Position numbers and translations under genes: made by a program. Below are positions 1 to 9,565 of a stretch of DNA of 64,000 nucleotides, one piece after another. The DNA lies in contig NZ_PDZC01000004.1 in NCBI RefSeq assembly GCF_002743375.1, forward strand, positions 124,001 to 188,000, given 5' to 3'. The notes beneath the pieces are model-generated. The model saw only the letters and a list, made by a program, of their open reading frames with translations. It did not search any database and was not told the origin of the DNA. Source of the DNA: Sporosarcina sp. P34 (lineage in GTDB: Bacteria > Bacillota > Bacilli > Bacillales_A > Planococcaceae). Numbering within the stretch: the first letter of the stretch is position 1; each line of letters opens with the position of its first letter.

Positions 1-16
1 CAATCTCAATGAAAAT

Positions 17-58
17 GAGACTAGCCAAGTCAGCGAAAATGACTTGGCTAGTCTCTTT
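17..58 (-). terminator. Perfect hairpin terminator
   Basis: A perfect 16-bp inverted repeat (17-32 and 40-55) with a 7-nt loop. On the minus strand it is followed by ATTTTC, so it can end the moeA-to-dehydrogenase operon that stops at 115. On the plus strand a short T run also follows, so it may work in both directions. Confidence 0.75.
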
Positions 59-114
59 ATCATAGTTGAAGATAGAAAAAACTAATTAATCGCAGCGTAC
101 CACGTCACTCCGGA

Positions 115-1080
115 CTACTCACGAACTTGATGATTCGGTTCTTCTCCTTGCGCAAATGCAAGCAATGCTTCCACGTTTAGCTTCATCATCGCCTTGCGCG
201 TCTTCACCGTCGCACTCCCAATATGCGGAAGCACCGTCACATTCGGCAACGTCAGCAACGGATGATCTAGCGGAACAGGCTCCGTCTCGAACACGTCTAG
301 CCCTGCTGCATGAATCTTATTCGTGCGGAGCGCTTCAAACAGCGCGTCTTCATCCACAATCCCGCCACGCGCAACATTAATCAGAATGCCCGTCTCTTTC
401 ATCTCGGATAGTTGCTTCTCCCCAATCATACCTTTCGTCTCTTCACTATACGGCACCAAAATTAACACGTAATCGGACGACGCTAGTAAATCGGAAAGCT
501 CGGCATAACGACAGCCATACATGTCTTCCATTTCAGACTTGCGGTTACGGTTGTGATACAGCACGTCCATATCGAACCCTTTGGCACGTCTCAACACCGC
601 TTCACCAATTCGCCCCATGCCGATGATACCAAGCGTAGCCCCGTACACTTCAGTTCCAGTGAAACCAAGCGGCTCCCAAGACGTCCAGCGCCCTTCGCGC
701 AACGCGTTCTCTGCACCGATCAAATCACGGCCCGTAGCCATCAATAAAGCGAACGCCAAGTCTGCCGTTGTTTCTGTTAGCACATCCGGTGTATTCGTTA
801 CGATAATATTCCGTGCTGCCGCTGCTTGGACATCGATGTGATTATAGCCCACTGCCATATTAACGATTAATTGTAATGAAGGGGCTGCATTAAGTACTTC
901 TTCGTCGATCTGATCGGAAATGACGGTCCATAGTGCATTCACGTCAGCTACTTCTTTTAACAATACATCACGAGGAACGGCTTCACTCGTCGACTCCCAC
1001 ATGCGTACTTCGTAGTGTTCGCGTACTGGGGCAACTATTTCTTCCGGCATCGCTCGACAAATATATACTATTGGTTTCAT
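115..1080 (-). CDS. D-isomer-specific 2-hydroxyacid dehydrogenase (glyoxylate/hydroxypyruvate reductase type)
   Basis: An NAD(P)H-dependent cytosolic oxidoreductase of 321 aa that should interconvert a 2-oxoacid and a D-2-hydroxyacid. The Rossmann motif GMGRIG is near residues 152-157. The catalytic Arg (NVARGG), Glu (FETEP) and His (LPHIGSAT) are all present, and the length is normal for the family. I chose the ATG at 1080 because AGGAG lies 8 nt upstream; a start 21 nt further up lacks a ribosome site. It is the last gene of the moeA-moaA operon, 13 nt after moaA. Its link to molybdenum cofactor synthesis is positional only. The exact substrate (glyoxylate, hydroxypyruvate, glycerate) cannot be read from the sequence. 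Confidence 0.88.
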   Translation of the reverse strand: MKPIVYICRAMPEEIVAPVREHYEVRMWESTSEAVPRDVLLKEVADVNALWTVISDQIDEEVLNAAPSLQLIVNMAVGYNHIDVQAAAARNIIVTNTPDVLTETTADLAFALLMATGRDLIGAENALREGRWTSWEPLGFTGTEVYGATLGIIGMGRIGEAVLRRAKGFDMDVLYHNRNRKSEMEDMYGCRYAELSDLLASSDYVLILVPYSEETKGMIGEKQLSEMKETGILINVARGGIVDEDALFEALRTNKIHAAGLDVFETEPVPLDHPLLTLPNVTVLPHIGSATVKTRKAMMKLNVEALLAFAQGEEPNHQVRE

Positions 1081-1093
1081 GAACAACACTCCT

Positions 1094-2104
1094 TTAGCCA
1101 CCGATATAGTTCATATTGATTTTCTTCCGGTTCTTTATCGTCTGCTCCGTCCGTTCATCGGAATAGCGGTCTTTTCTGCCTCTCCACACGCTAGCAATCG
1201 CTTCATATAGTTCTTTGTCGGTTTGGTCCGAACGAATTAATTCGCGTAGGTCAAAGCCTTCTGATGCGAAAAGACACGTATATAATTTCCCTTCGGACGA
1301 TAGACGTGAACGCGTACACGTTGAACAAAATGACTCCGAAACGGACGTAATGAAGCCGACTTGCGCATCTGTTCCTATATAGCGATAACGTTTTGCTACT
1401 TCACCGTAATAGTCTTCTTCCGCAGGCTCCATGTCGAATTCAGCGGCTAGCATGTCGTAGATCTCTTTTTTTGTTACGACTTTTTTGAAGCTCCAGCCAT
1501 TGTCATTGCCGACATCCATGAACTCGATATAGCGCAATGTGATGCCACGTTCTTTGAAATACGTAGCCATCGGAAGGATTTCGCTCTCATTGACTCCTTT
1601 TTGTACGACCATATTCACTTTGATGGTGAAACCGATATCTTGTGCTTTTTGGATGTTTTTGAGAACGAGTTCAGGTGAAATGCCACGGCCGTTGATCTGA
1701 CCGAATAGTTCTGGATCCAGTGCATCTAAACTGATATTCAGACGGCGCAATCCAGCGTCGTACAGCGGTTGTGCGTATTGACCGAGCATCACTGCATTGG
1801 TTGTCAGTCCGATGTCTTCGATTCCTTCGATGTCGTGAAGCTTCTGTATCAACTCGGGTAAATTCCGGCGCATCAGCGGTTCACCGCCCGTCAAGCGTAG
1901 CTTCTTCACACCTAACTGAGCAAAAATCCGTGCCAAGCGCTCCAATTCTTCAAACGACAACAATTCATTTTTAGCTAGAAATAAAAAGTCATCACCAAAA
2001 ATTTCTTTCGGCATGCAGTACGTACAGCGGAAATTGCAGCGATCCGTAACGGAAATTCGCAAATCCCGAATCGGACGACCGAGTTGATCTACAATGGCAT
2101 TCAT
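1094..2104 (-). CDS. moaA: GTP 3',8-cyclase MoaA
   Basis: Radical-SAM enzyme for the first step of molybdenum cofactor synthesis, turning GTP into 3',8-cyclo-GTP. The N-terminal cluster motif CNFRCTYC gives Cys23, Cys27 and Cys30. A second Fe-S site near the C terminus is CSTC followed by a Cys 13 residues later. The protein ends in Gly-Gly, as MoaA does for activation by S-adenosylmethionine. I prefer the ATG at 2104, because the AAAGGGG site abuts the upstream ATG at 2111-2113 and is about 9 nt from this one. It lies directly after mobA and before the hydroxyacid dehydrogenase in one operon. Confidence 0.95.
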   Translation of the reverse strand: MNAIVDQLGRPIRDLRISVTDRCNFRCTYCMPKEIFGDDFLFLAKNELLSFEELERLARIFAQLGVKKLRLTGGEPLMRRNLPELIQKLHDIEGIEDIGLTTNAVMLGQYAQPLYDAGLRRLNISLDALDPELFGQINGRGISPELVLKNIQKAQDIGFTIKVNMVVQKGVNESEILPMATYFKERGITLRYIEFMDVGNDNGWSFKKVVTKKEIYDMLAAEFDMEPAEEDYYGEVAKRYRYIGTDAQVGFITSVSESFCSTCTRSRLSSEGKLYTCLFASEGFDLRELIRSDQTDKELYEAIASVWRGRKDRYSDERTEQTIKNRKKINMNYIGG

Positions 2105-2109
2105 CTTCT

Positions 2110-2679
2110 TCATCCCCTTTCCAGTTCACATGGCGTGTTGACATTTTTAAAAGCTATTTCTGGTGTATTCGTTAATAAAGCGCCTTCAATCCATTGACTT
2201 TCATGTTGTGCTTGCACATGCATCACCCGACGATTGCCATCGCGTAACGATTGTTTTATCGTCGATTTGACATTAGCTTGCCAGACCGAAACGAGTGGAT
2301 GTCGCTTGCCTTCTACCGTGACAGACGAAATATCACCATGATGCAACGCTAGCAATCTTTTCATGATCGCCGCTTCCATAAACGGCATATCACACGGCAA
2401 CACGACATAGCGATCAGCTTGCACGAATTCCATGGCGGATAAAATCCCGGCAAGAGGACCCATTCCGGAAACCGATTCCAGATCCGTCGTCACATGCACG
2501 CAGTCCGGAAACTGTTCACTATATTCTGAACGCGCCACGACAACGATTTCCTCGCAAATCGGTCGCAATGCCTCCAACGAGTACTGATAGAACGAGTGAC
2601 CTTCATGCAGTGCAAACGCTTTTGGCGAGCCAAAACGGCGCGATTGTCCGCCCGCTAGCAACACACCGACTGTCTTCAT
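2110..2679 (-). CDS. mobA: Molybdenum cofactor guanylyltransferase MobA
   Basis: Transfers GMP from GTP to molybdopterin, giving the MGD cofactor used by NarG. The nucleotidyltransferase signature [13 protein letters not shown] sits at residues 8-20, followed by a later LPCDMPF metal-binding stretch. At 189 aa the length is typical. The start overlaps the moaD stop by 4 nt (ATGA), so the pair is probably translationally coupled. The presence of MobA fits the need of nitrate reductase for bis-MGD. Confidence 0.94.
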   Translation of the reverse strand: MKTVGVLLAGGQSRRFGSPKAFALHEGHSFYQYSLEALRPICEEIVVVARSEYSEQFPDCVHVTTDLESVSGMGPLAGILSAMEFVQADRYVVLPCDMPFMEAAIMKRLLALHHGDISSVTVEGKRHPLVSVWQANVKSTIKQSLRDGNRRVMHVQAQHESQWIEGALLTNTPEIAFKNVNTPCELERG

Positions 2680-2912
2680 CCGCCACTCACTGGTGGAATA
2701 AACGCGCAGACATCTCCTGCCTGAATGACATCATCCTTTAAGGCATATTCTTCATTTACCGCCACATGGATGGTCTCTTTACCGAAACCTGGATACGTTT
2801 CTTCCGCCCAGTTCAGCAATTCTTCGACCGTCAAAGGCGCGCGATCCAAAGACTCTTCACCTTTACCCGTCAATTCGCGCAATCTTGCAAAGTAATGAAC
2901 CGTAATCATCAT
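2676..2912 (-). CDS. moaD: Molybdopterin synthase sulfur carrier subunit MoaD
   Basis: Small ubiquitin-fold protein of 78 aa whose C-terminal Gly-Gly (PPVSGG) becomes the thiocarboxylate that donates sulfur to cPMP. The reading frame is open further upstream, but GGGAG lies 7 nt before the ATG at 2912 and MoaD normally begins just before this ITVHYFARLRE-like strand. It overlaps moaE by 4 nt and mobA by 4 nt. MoeB, encoded at 6.4-7.4 kb, should be its adenylating partner. Confidence 0.93.
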   Translation of the reverse strand: MMITVHYFARLRELTGKGEESLDRAPLTVEELLNWAEETYPGFGKETIHVAVNEEYALKDDVIQAGDVCAFIPPVSGG

Positions 2913-3352
2913 GATTCGCTCCCTTTCTCTGGATATTTCTTCTGTGCACCGATCCACTCTTCGCCGTCTTCCCAGATTTCCTTCTTCCAAATCGGTACGA
3001 CTTCTTTAATGCGCTCAATTGCATATTCATTCGCCTCATATGCTGCTTTCCTGTGAGGAGACGATACCGCGATAACTACGGCAATGTCTGATATTTTCAA
3101 CTCGCCAATCCGATGCGCCATAGCGACTTGAACTCCAGGCCACTTCGCTTCCATCTCCGCACCGATTTCAGCGAGCTTTTTTTCCGCCATCGGTACATAG
3201 GCTTCATACGCAAGATACAATGTGCGAACACCATGCGTCCATTCGCGAACATGTCCCGTGAATACCGTCACCGCACCCGCTGCTGGATGCAAAACGAGAT
3301 CGCTGTATTTCTGCACATCAATCGGCTGCTCTATAATTTCATATCGCTTCAT
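2909..3352 (-). CDS. moaE: Molybdopterin synthase catalytic subunit MoaE
   Basis: Large subunit of molybdopterin synthase (147 aa), which joins with MoaD to convert cPMP to molybdopterin. The family core HRIGELKISD, the SPHRKAAYEA stretch and the C-terminal VPIWKKEIW are clear. The ATG at 3352 follows GGAGG by 7 nt. The frame upstream of it is only the ribosome site and the end of mobB. It overlaps the mobB stop by ATGA, as in the rest of this operon. Confidence 0.94.
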   Translation of the reverse strand: MKRYEIIEQPIDVQKYSDLVLHPAAGAVTVFTGHVREWTHGVRTLYLAYEAYVPMAEKKLAEIGAEMEAKWPGVQVAMAHRIGELKISDIAVVIAVSSPHRKAAYEANEYAIERIKEVVPIWKKEIWEDGEEWIGAQKKYPEKGSES

Positions 3353-3819
3353 TGTCCCGCCTCCACCCATTCTTTTAACCAGTCATCAAGTCGTGTAATG
3401 TCTTCAAAAAGCTCGGCTGTTTTCACCGTTCGAATGATTCCAGACAACGACTCCAGCTCTTTCCGTTCATCTTCGTTTCGGATGAGCACCACTTTCTCAC
3501 CGGCTTCTTTTTTATAGCCTTCTATAAATAAAACGCCTGGCTCACTTAACGCGGCCAATGTCTTTAGCTGTTCAAATGAATAGTCTTTATTTTGTATCAA
3601 TTGTATCATATCCCCCCCGGCGACAAGGGTTGAGACTGCTCCAAACTCTAAGAATTGCACCGTATCCGTATGCGTTGGCGGCAGTTCAGGCGCACCTCCA
3701 TGCCCATGATGTTTGAGCACTGCGACTTCGTAACCAAGACGTTTCAGCACGGTAATCCAGTGCGAAACGAGTGTCGTTTTCCCACTATTTTTGAAGCCTA
3801 CGACATGTAGCGTTTTCAT
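3349..3819 (-). CDS. mobB: Molybdopterin-guanine dinucleotide biosynthesis protein MobB
   Basis: P-loop GTP-binding adaptor thought to aid MobA in attaching the nucleotide to molybdopterin. The Walker A motif GFKNSGKTT is at residues 8-16, and an FIEGYK stretch fits the family. The ATG at 3819 overlaps the moeA stop (ATGA); an in-frame TTG 9 nt upstream is too close to the GGAG site. It has 156 aa, a usual length. Confidence 0.9.
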   Translation of the reverse strand: MKTLHVVGFKNSGKTTLVSHWITVLKRLGYEVAVLKHHGHGGAPELPPTHTDTVQFLEFGAVSTLVAGGDMIQLIQNKDYSFEQLKTLAALSEPGVLFIEGYKKEAGEKVVLIRNEDERKELESLSGIIRTVKTAELFEDITRLDDWLKEWVEAGQ

Positions 3820-5072
3820 AATTCCCAACGCTCCACACCTTGTTCCGTACCTAGCAATAATACGTCCACTATCATGCCTTTTTCATAACCGCGAGTTCCG
3901 CTCGGCAAGACGATGATGCAGTTGCCCCGTGCAATAGAAGACACTGCACTGGATTTATTGAAACCTGCTGGCGTCGCTAGGATTCCTTCGTTTGTCATCG
4001 ACCAGCTGGCGCGAACAAAACGTGTGAACGGATTCGCTTTCTTGAAATCGTCACCAAGAATCGCTTGAATACGCGGCATATAAGGTGCTGTACAGCCCAT
4101 CATCGAGTAAATGGCAGGACGCGCGAACAATTCAAACCCTGTGAAGCAAGCAGACGGATTCCCCGATAGACCGAATAATAATTTATCTCCTAATACCGCT
4201 ACTGTCGTGACACTGCCTGGACGCATCGCCACTTTATTGAACAAAACTTCCGCGCCAAGACGCTCATAGATCATAGGTAAATAATCGTAATCCCCGACCG
4301 ACACGCCACCCGTCGTAATGAGCAAGTCTGTTTCCTGAAGTGCTTTCTCGACGATTTCAGTACATGCATCCAAATTGTCTTCCATCATGCCATATGATGC
4401 ATACTCAATCCCCATTCGCGTCAACTGTGCACGAATCATCGGCCCATTCGAATTGCGGATCTTCCCTGATTCCAGTTCATCCGTGACATTGAGCAATTCC
4501 GTCCCAGTCGACAATACCCCAGCAATCGGTCGTTTCGCAACACGCACTTGTGCATAGCCAAATGTCGCTAGCAGCGCAATGGTTCCTGGATGAATGATCG
4601 TTCCTGCTTCAATCAATGTCTCCCCTTGTTTCGCATCTTCACCTTGACGCGAAATATTTTCGCCCGCTTCAAACGATTTTCGTAACGTAAATCCACTGTC
4701 ATTCTCCACCGTTTGCTCCAGCATAACGACTGCATCCGCATGTTCCGGAATTAATGCACCTGTCATGATGCGAAACGATTCACCTGGCCCAATCGGACGA
4801 TCTGCTACATGCCCTGCGCCAATTTCTCCAATCACACGGAAGGCTTTTCTATCATCACCTGAAGCACCCATCGAATCTTCCGCCCGAATCGCAAATCCAT
4901 CATACGGCGAACGATCAAATGGCGGCACGTCATGCTTCGCTATGATGGGTTCTGCTAACACACGACCATATGTATCTTCTAACGGAAGAACTTCCGTCCC
5001 CAACTTATGTACATTTTTCATCACACGTCCTACAGCTTCCGCCACTTGAATCGGTTTTCGAATTTCTACCAC
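3816..5072 (-). CDS. moeA: Molybdopterin molybdotransferase MoeA
   Basis: Inserts molybdate into adenylylated molybdopterin, the last step before nucleotide attachment. The signature PPFDRSPYDGFA is near residues 50-61, with GVLSTGTEL, TTGGVSVGDYD and GLSGNPSACF further on, so all MoeA domains are present in 418 aa. AGGAG directly abuts the ATG at 5076-5078, but a GTG two codons later (5072) has a 6-nt spacer and is the likelier start. It is the first gene of a seven-gene minus-strand operon, and moaC diverges from it across about 60 bp. Confidence 0.94.
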   Translation of the reverse strand: MVEIRKPIQVAEAVGRVMKNVHKLGTEVLPLEDTYGRVLAEPIIAKHDVPPFDRSPYDGFAIRAEDSMGASGDDRKAFRVIGEIGAGHVADRPIGPGESFRIMTGALIPEHADAVVMLEQTVENDSGFTLRKSFEAGENISRQGEDAKQGETLIEAGTIIHPGTIALLATFGYAQVRVAKRPIAGVLSTGTELLNVTDELESGKIRNSNGPMIRAQLTRMGIEYASYGMMEDNLDACTEIVEKALQETDLLITTGGVSVGDYDYLPMIYERLGAEVLFNKVAMRPGSVTTVAVLGDKLLFGLSGNPSACFTGFELFARPAIYSMMGCTAPYMPRIQAILGDDFKKANPFTRFVRASWSMTNEGILATPAGFNKSSAVSSIARGNCIIVLPSGTRGYEKGMIVDVLLLGTEQGVERWEL

Positions 5073-5138
5073 GTACATCTCCTACTTTCTTTTGTTATAC
5101 TAACTAGTACAATGAAATGAAACGAAAGGATGATCATC

Positions 5139-5630
5139 ATGTCCGAACTTACACACTTCAATGAACAAGGCCGCGCCAAAATGGTCGACGTGTCCGACAA
5201 AGAAACGACATTACGTACTGCAATCGCTACATCATCAATTATGGTAAACAAATCGATTCACGAGCAAATCACTCATGGCACGAATAAAAAAGGAGACGTC
5301 TTCGCAGTTGCGCAAGTCGCCGCCATCATGGCCGCGAAAAATACGTCCAACATCATTCCAATGTGCCATCCACTTCCTTTAACGGGCGTAGATGTCCGAT
5401 TTGATTGGGATATCGATGAAGAATCTTCCCATTATCATGTGCTAATCGAAGCCGAAGTCAAAACGAAAGGCGTGACCGGAGTCGAAATGGAAGCCCTGAC
5501 TGCCGCTTCTGCCGCCGCATTGACGATTTACGATATGTGTAAAGCTGCCGGCAAGGACATGGTCATCGGCCCCACTATGCTTCAGCATAAATCTGGCGGG
5601 AAAAATGGAGATTATCAACGCGCGGACTAA
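5139..5630 (+). CDS. moaC: Cyclic pyranopterin monophosphate synthase MoaC
   Basis: Converts 3',8-cyclo-GTP to cPMP, the second step after MoaA. The motifs [12 protein letters not shown] and [19 protein letters not shown] are diagnostic, and the catalytic Asp/Lys region [10 protein letters not shown] follows. I chose the ATG at 5139 because AAAGG is 9 nt upstream, while it abuts the earlier ATG at 5130. The gene has 163 aa and is the only cofactor gene here on the plus strand. It shares its upstream region with moeA and ends at a strong terminator. Confidence 0.95.
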   Translation: MSELTHFNEQGRAKMVDVSDKETTLRTAIATSSIMVNKSIHEQITHGTNKKGDVFAVAQVAAIMAAKNTSNIIPMCHPLPLTGVDVRFDWDIDEESSHYHVLIEAEVKTKGVTGVEMEALTAASAAALTIYDMCKAAGKDMVIGPTMLQHKSGGKNGDYQRAD

Positions 5631-5647
5631 ACGTCGCGCGTTTTTTT
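5617..5647 (+). terminator. Terminator of moaC
   Basis: An 8-bp GC-rich stem (5617-5624 with 5635-5642) followed by seven T. The stem overlaps the moaC stop codon. Confidence 0.85.
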
Positions 5648-5666
5648 GATTGGATTTGGGTGGTGT

Positions 5667-5834
5667 GCTCATACTTTCATGTTATCCGCTCTATTAGCAC
5701 GCGCAGCCGATCATACTCTCACGCTAGCCGCTCTATCAGCATGCGCAGCCGATCATACTCTCACGCTAGCCGCTCTATCAACAAGCGAAACCGATCATAC
5801 TCTCACGCCAGCCGCTCTATCCCCCACGTCATCC
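5667..5834. repeat. Four tandem copies of a 42-bp unit (two 21-bp subunits)
   Basis: The unit starts at 5667, 5709, 5751 and 5793, exactly 42 bp apart. Each holds a GATCATAC element and a CCGCTCTAT element 21 bp later. Copies two and three are almost identical. On the minus strand the elements read ATAGAGCGG and TATGATCGG. The same 21-bp family recurs at 20.3 and 27.7 kb. It fills the gap between the convergent moaC and moaB genes. Confidence 0.85.
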
Positions 5835-5842
5835 CTCATCCA

Positions 5843-6361
5843 CTACCCCAAATGCTTTCCAAGCTCATGCACAATATGCGGCAACTCCGGCACGATCAAC
5901 TTATCCATCGCAAGCTTCACGGCCTTTGAAGAGCCGGGCAATAAAAATACCGCCTGCAATCCGATTCCACCTGCCGTTGCGCGACTGAGCAACGCTTTTG
6001 AGCCTACATCTTCGGTATAGCTCAAAAAGCGAAACAGTTCACCGAATCCGTCTAACGGTTTTGTGAAATAGGGTGACACGGTTTCCACTGTAATATCCCG
6101 CGCGCCGATCCCCGTTCCGCCCGTGAAGATCATTGCTTGAATCAACGAATCGGACAACCAAATAGACAACTGCGCTTCAATACGTGACGCTTCATCTGGA
6201 CAAATCTCGTATGCCTTCACAATATGTCCCGCTTCGAGTAGCTTATCGCAAATCACCTTGCCGCTTTTGTCTTCCGCTTTTGTTCGCGTATCACTGATTG
6301 TCAGTACAGCCACTGCAACCGATTGGTCACGCGCTTTTTGTGGTAAATGAGTCTCTTCCAT
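5843..6361 (-). CDS. moaB: Molybdenum cofactor biosynthesis protein MoaB
   Basis: MogA/MoaB-family protein (172 aa) that adenylylates molybdopterin before MoeA acts. The motif FTGGTGIGARDIT and the earlier LTISDTRT are characteristic. AGGAGG lies 8 nt upstream of the ATG. It follows moeB by 12 nt and is the last gene of the long nar-nre-narK-moeB run. Its 3' neighbour is the 42-bp repeat array. Confidence 0.92.
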   Translation of the reverse strand: MEETHLPQKARDQSVAVAVLTISDTRTKAEDKSGKVICDKLLEAGHIVKAYEICPDEASRIEAQLSIWLSDSLIQAMIFTGGTGIGARDITVETVSPYFTKPLDGFGELFRFLSYTEDVGSKALLSRATAGGIGLQAVFLLPGSSKAVKLAMDKLIVPELPHIVHELGKHLG

Positions 6362-6373
6362 TTACTACTCCTC

Positions 6374-7393
6374 CTAGCCAAATAATGAATGATAGATTTT
6401 TCGTCCTTCTCGCATATCTTTTAAACCATGAATCAACAACCTGCCATTACCGAACAAAATACAGCGATAGCTTTCCGCCTGAAATTCCACGAAAAATGGT
6501 GTCTCACGGTATTTCGATTCTAGTTGTTGGGCGACTTTCACACCGTCTGCTACTGTCAACTTGCGTCCTGCGTCAGGTATGATTTGTACCGTATCACGTC
6601 CGCACAGCACAGCGTATTGCGTGCCCGCCGCTTGATGCAACGCAGGATACGTTGGATGTTCACCACATGTTTCGCATTGCGGATTTTTCATCCGGCTGAT
6701 TCCCGCTTCAACGGATGTATTATTCCACACATCAAAATGCAGAAGTTTCGTGCGCATGGCCTCTTCATTTCCTGTCAGCCATTTCATCGCTTCCGCGCTT
6801 TGATGTGCAGCCGAAATCTGTACTGCAGGCGCAATGACCCCTACTGTATCACATGTTTCATTGACCGCTGGCATGACCGGCAGTAGACAGCGAAAACATG
6901 GTGTCTTGCTTGGTATGAAAGGAAAGACGCTACCTGAACTGCTAACGACCGCGCCGTAGACCCAAGGGATATGTAGTTTCCACGCGACGTCATTGATCAG
7001 CAAACGCGTCTCGAAATTATCGGTTGCATCAAGTAAAATATCCGCACCGACCGCAATTTCTTCGAGCAACGGTCCGTCGATATGATCGAGCACCGTAATA
7101 ATGTCAACATCTTCACGAATGGCATGCAAACGACGTGCTGCTGCTACGACTTTTGGCACACTATTTTTTGCATCCGCTTCGACGAATAATTGTTGCCTTT
7201 GCAGATTAGAGGCCTCCACATAATCGCGGTCTGCCAGCGTAATTTTACCGATTCCCGCGCGTACGAGCGTCTCGGAAATCGATGAACCGAGTGCGCCGCA
7301 GCCTATAATCACTGCATGTGCATCCGATAGCTGCCGCTGTCCCGACAACCCAATAGGTTGAAATAATGTTTGCCGTGAATATCGATTCTCCAC
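6374..7393 (-). CDS. moeB: MoeB/ThiF-family adenylyltransferase
   Basis: E1-like enzyme expected to adenylate the C-terminal Gly of MoaD. The nucleotide site GCGALGSSISE is near residues 32-42, and two zinc-binding Cys pairs are visible (CFRC and CETC). The 339 aa include a C-terminal extension of about 80 residues, possibly a degenerate rhodanese-like part, since I see no clear active-site Cys loop. It could instead serve ThiS, but its place between narK and moaB favours the molybdopterin role. Confidence 0.87.
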   Translation of the reverse strand: MENRYSRQTLFQPIGLSGQRQLSDAHAVIIGCGALGSSISETLVRAGIGKITLADRDYVEASNLQRQQLFVEADAKNSVPKVVAAARRLHAIREDVDIITVLDHIDGPLLEEIAVGADILLDATDNFETRLLINDVAWKLHIPWVYGAVVSSSGSVFPFIPSKTPCFRCLLPVMPAVNETCDTVGVIAPAVQISAAHQSAEAMKWLTGNEEAMRTKLLHFDVWNNTSVEAGISRMKNPQCETCGEHPTYPALHQAAGTQYAVLCGRDTVQIIPDAGRKLTVADGVKVAQQLESKYRETPFFVEFQAESYRCILFGNGRLLIHGLKDMREGRKIYHSLFG

Positions 7394-7435
7394 TGTATCT
7401 ACTTCCTTTCAAGAAACAACAAGCGAGGCAACCGG

Positions 7436-8947
7436 TTAAGACCGATTGCCTGCGTGTGTCTCTGGACTAATATCACTGAATGAACCTACGTAGCGAACGA
7501 CGTCGCCTGTTCCATCTTTCACCGAACTGATGGATAGGAACTCCAAGTACTCTTCGCCACTCTTTCTCTTATTCCAAATTTCACCTTGCCAGACACCCTG
7601 TTCATTAAGAGTGTGCCACATATCATTGTAGTATTCACGGTCATGCCTGCCTGAACTTAAGATGTTCGGACTTCGACCGAGGACTTCCTCTTCACTATAA
7701 CCTGTTAGTTTCGTGAACGCCGGATTGACCGAAACGATGAGACCTTTTGAATTGGTTACGAGAATACCTTGGCCAGTTGAATCAAACACTTCTTTAGATA
7801 AGCTCGTCCGATCCATATAATAGAGCCAGAAAGCCAATACAAGGCTGGCTAATGATACTTGTGAAAACGCCATGAAACCAATAGAGTAGGAACCTGTCAT
7901 CGAGAAAATCGTTGCGAGTAATAATGGAGGGAAAAATCCACCAAGACCACCCATCATCGATACAATCCCGTTCACCGTACCTGCTTGCTTACTAAAATAC
8001 ATCGGTACTAATTTAAAGATTACACCATTTCCAATACCCGCTGCTGCCGCAATCATAATACTGCCGACTGTGTACAATGCGATATCTGGTGAAAATGCCA
8101 GTACGATGGACGCAATCGTCAAGCCTGCGAAACAACCCATTAATATGAATAGCGGCTGGAACTTATCGCCTAACCAACCACCGACCGGACGTAATAACGT
8201 CGCGACGACGATGAAGCCTGCTGTACGAAGTCCCGCGTCGACCTTATCGAGACCAAAGTAATTGACGAGGAAACTTGGCAAAAACACAGTAAATGCAACG
8301 AACGAGCCGAATGTGATGAAATAAAATAACGAGAAGAACCAGAGTTTCTCATTCTTGTAGACACCTTTAATTTGCTCGATAATCGGTGCTTTTACTTTTA
8401 CTTCCTTGCGATCACCAAAGATGAAGTTCAATGCGATGAACGCAAGTAATAATATTAGATACAGTTTGACGGTCATGGACCAGCCGAACTTCATCGCAAG
8501 GACGGGTGCTGAAAACGTCGTGATCGCCGTCCCGATGTTCCCCATTCCGTAAATACCATTGACGAGTCCGTGCTTTTCTTTAGGATAATACTTCGGTAGC
8601 GACGTAACACCAACAGAGAAAATCGCGCCCCCAATTCCGAGCAACGTTCCGCCAATTAAAAGCCCTGTCACGGTTGATGTTTCACTTATGTAGTAGACAG
8701 GAAATAGCAATACGATGAAACTGATGAAAAACATCATACGCGCGCCATAGACATTGGCGTAGTAACCAAGTGGAATTCGCAAAATCGAACCGAGTACTAC
8801 AGGGATTGCTGTGATGATGGCTACACGCTCTGGTGGAATGCTAATATCTTCGCTAATAAATGGCAATAAGGAAGAGATCAGGACCCATACCATGAAGCCA
8901 ACAACTAGATTGGCCGTCTGCAGAGGTAATTGAATCTTTTGTGTCAT
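7436..8947 (-). CDS. narK: NarK-type nitrate/nitrite transporter with C-terminal PAS domain
   Basis: Major-facilitator protein of about 12 membrane segments (roughly residues 10-385), followed by a soluble PAS domain (roughly 390-495). The transporter half shows the NarK-like GMGNIGTAI and MMGGLGGFFPP glycine-rich motifs. The PAS half contains NPAFTKLTGY, GRSPNILSSGRHD and a PAC-like YVGSFSDIS. NarK proteins normally end after the last helix, so the sensor domain is an unusual fusion. I prefer the ATG at 8947 (GGGATGG upstream) over one 15 nt earlier. It lies 42 nt before moeB. Import of nitrate or export of nitrite for NarGHI is the likely job. Confidence 0.9.
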   Translation of the reverse strand: MTQKIQLPLQTANLVVGFMVWVLISSLLPFISEDISIPPERVAIITAIPVVLGSILRIPLGYYANVYGARMMFFISFIVLLFPVYYISETSTVTGLLIGGTLLGIGGAIFSVGVTSLPKYYPKEKHGLVNGIYGMGNIGTAITTFSAPVLAMKFGWSMTVKLYLILLLAFIALNFIFGDRKEVKVKAPIIEQIKGVYKNEKLWFFSLFYFITFGSFVAFTVFLPSFLVNYFGLDKVDAGLRTAGFIVVATLLRPVGGWLGDKFQPLFILMGCFAGLTIASIVLAFSPDIALYTVGSIMIAAAAGIGNGVIFKLVPMYFSKQAGTVNGIVSMMGGLGGFFPPLLLATIFSMTGSYSIGFMAFSQVSLASLVLAFWLYYMDRTSLSKEVFDSTGQGILVTNSKGLIVSVNPAFTKLTGYSEEEVLGRSPNILSSGRHDREYYNDMWHTLNEQGVWQGEIWNKRKSGEEYLEFLSISSVKDGTGDVVRYVGSFSDISPETHAGNRS

Positions 8948-9017
8948 AGGAATCCATCCCATCTGTAGTTAGTTGAAAATCTACCCAACACTCTTTCTTT
9001 TAAACTACTATAGTTTG

Positions 9018-9551
9018 TTACTCTGGTAAAATGGACGTATACAATTGTTCGAATAATTCATCTTGCTCTTTTGCACGTAAGACCGATAGTACCATCGGAA
9101 AGATGACGTTTTCCTCTTTCACAAAGTGGATCATGATGACTTCAAACGCTTCGCCTGCGTCTTTTACGACGTCTTGCATCATAGCGAGTGTAAATTCCGA
9201 TAGATCCCCTCTCGTATGGTGGAGGAAATGTCCAATATACGCATCGATTTCATCGTGTTCTTCTTGCACTGCTTGAACCGGTCCTTGATCATTCCCCACA
9301 TATTTCGCGAGCATCGGAAACAGGAACGCTTCTTCTTTTTCTGTATGATTTTTTAGCGGATCGATGAACTCGACGACTAGCTCGCGCAATCTTGTGAGCG
9401 CTTCGAGACCTTCGTCACGCGTGAACTGTTCATTCTCAAAATCCAGCACGATCGCATGCCACTGCTCCATCAAAGACGTTAAGTAACGATGTTCATTTTC
9501 GAGCACGCGTAGGGCAGGTAGCGTATGCGTCAGTCCTGTATTGCTCATCAT
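9018..9551 (-). CDS. Hemerythrin-like (HHE domain) protein
   Basis: Cytosolic four-helix protein (177 aa) expected to hold a non-haem diiron site. His and Glu residues sit in the expected spacing: ENEH near 18-21, NHTEKEEAF in the middle, EEHDEID, and HFVKEENVIFPM near the end. GAGG precedes the ATG. It is embedded between nreC and narK, so a role in O2 or NO handling during nitrate respiration is plausible but inferred. It lacks the extra N-terminal region of the ScdA/RIC repair proteins. Confidence 0.85.
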   Translation of the reverse strand: MMSNTGLTHTLPALRVLENEHRYLTSLMEQWHAIVLDFENEQFTRDEGLEALTRLRELVVEFIDPLKNHTEKEEAFLFPMLAKYVGNDQGPVQAVQEEHDEIDAYIGHFLHHTRGDLSEFTLAMMQDVVKDAGEAFEVIMIHFVKEENVIFPMVLSVLRAKEQDELFEQLYTSILPE

Positions 9552-9565
9552 CTTTCACCTCTTCA

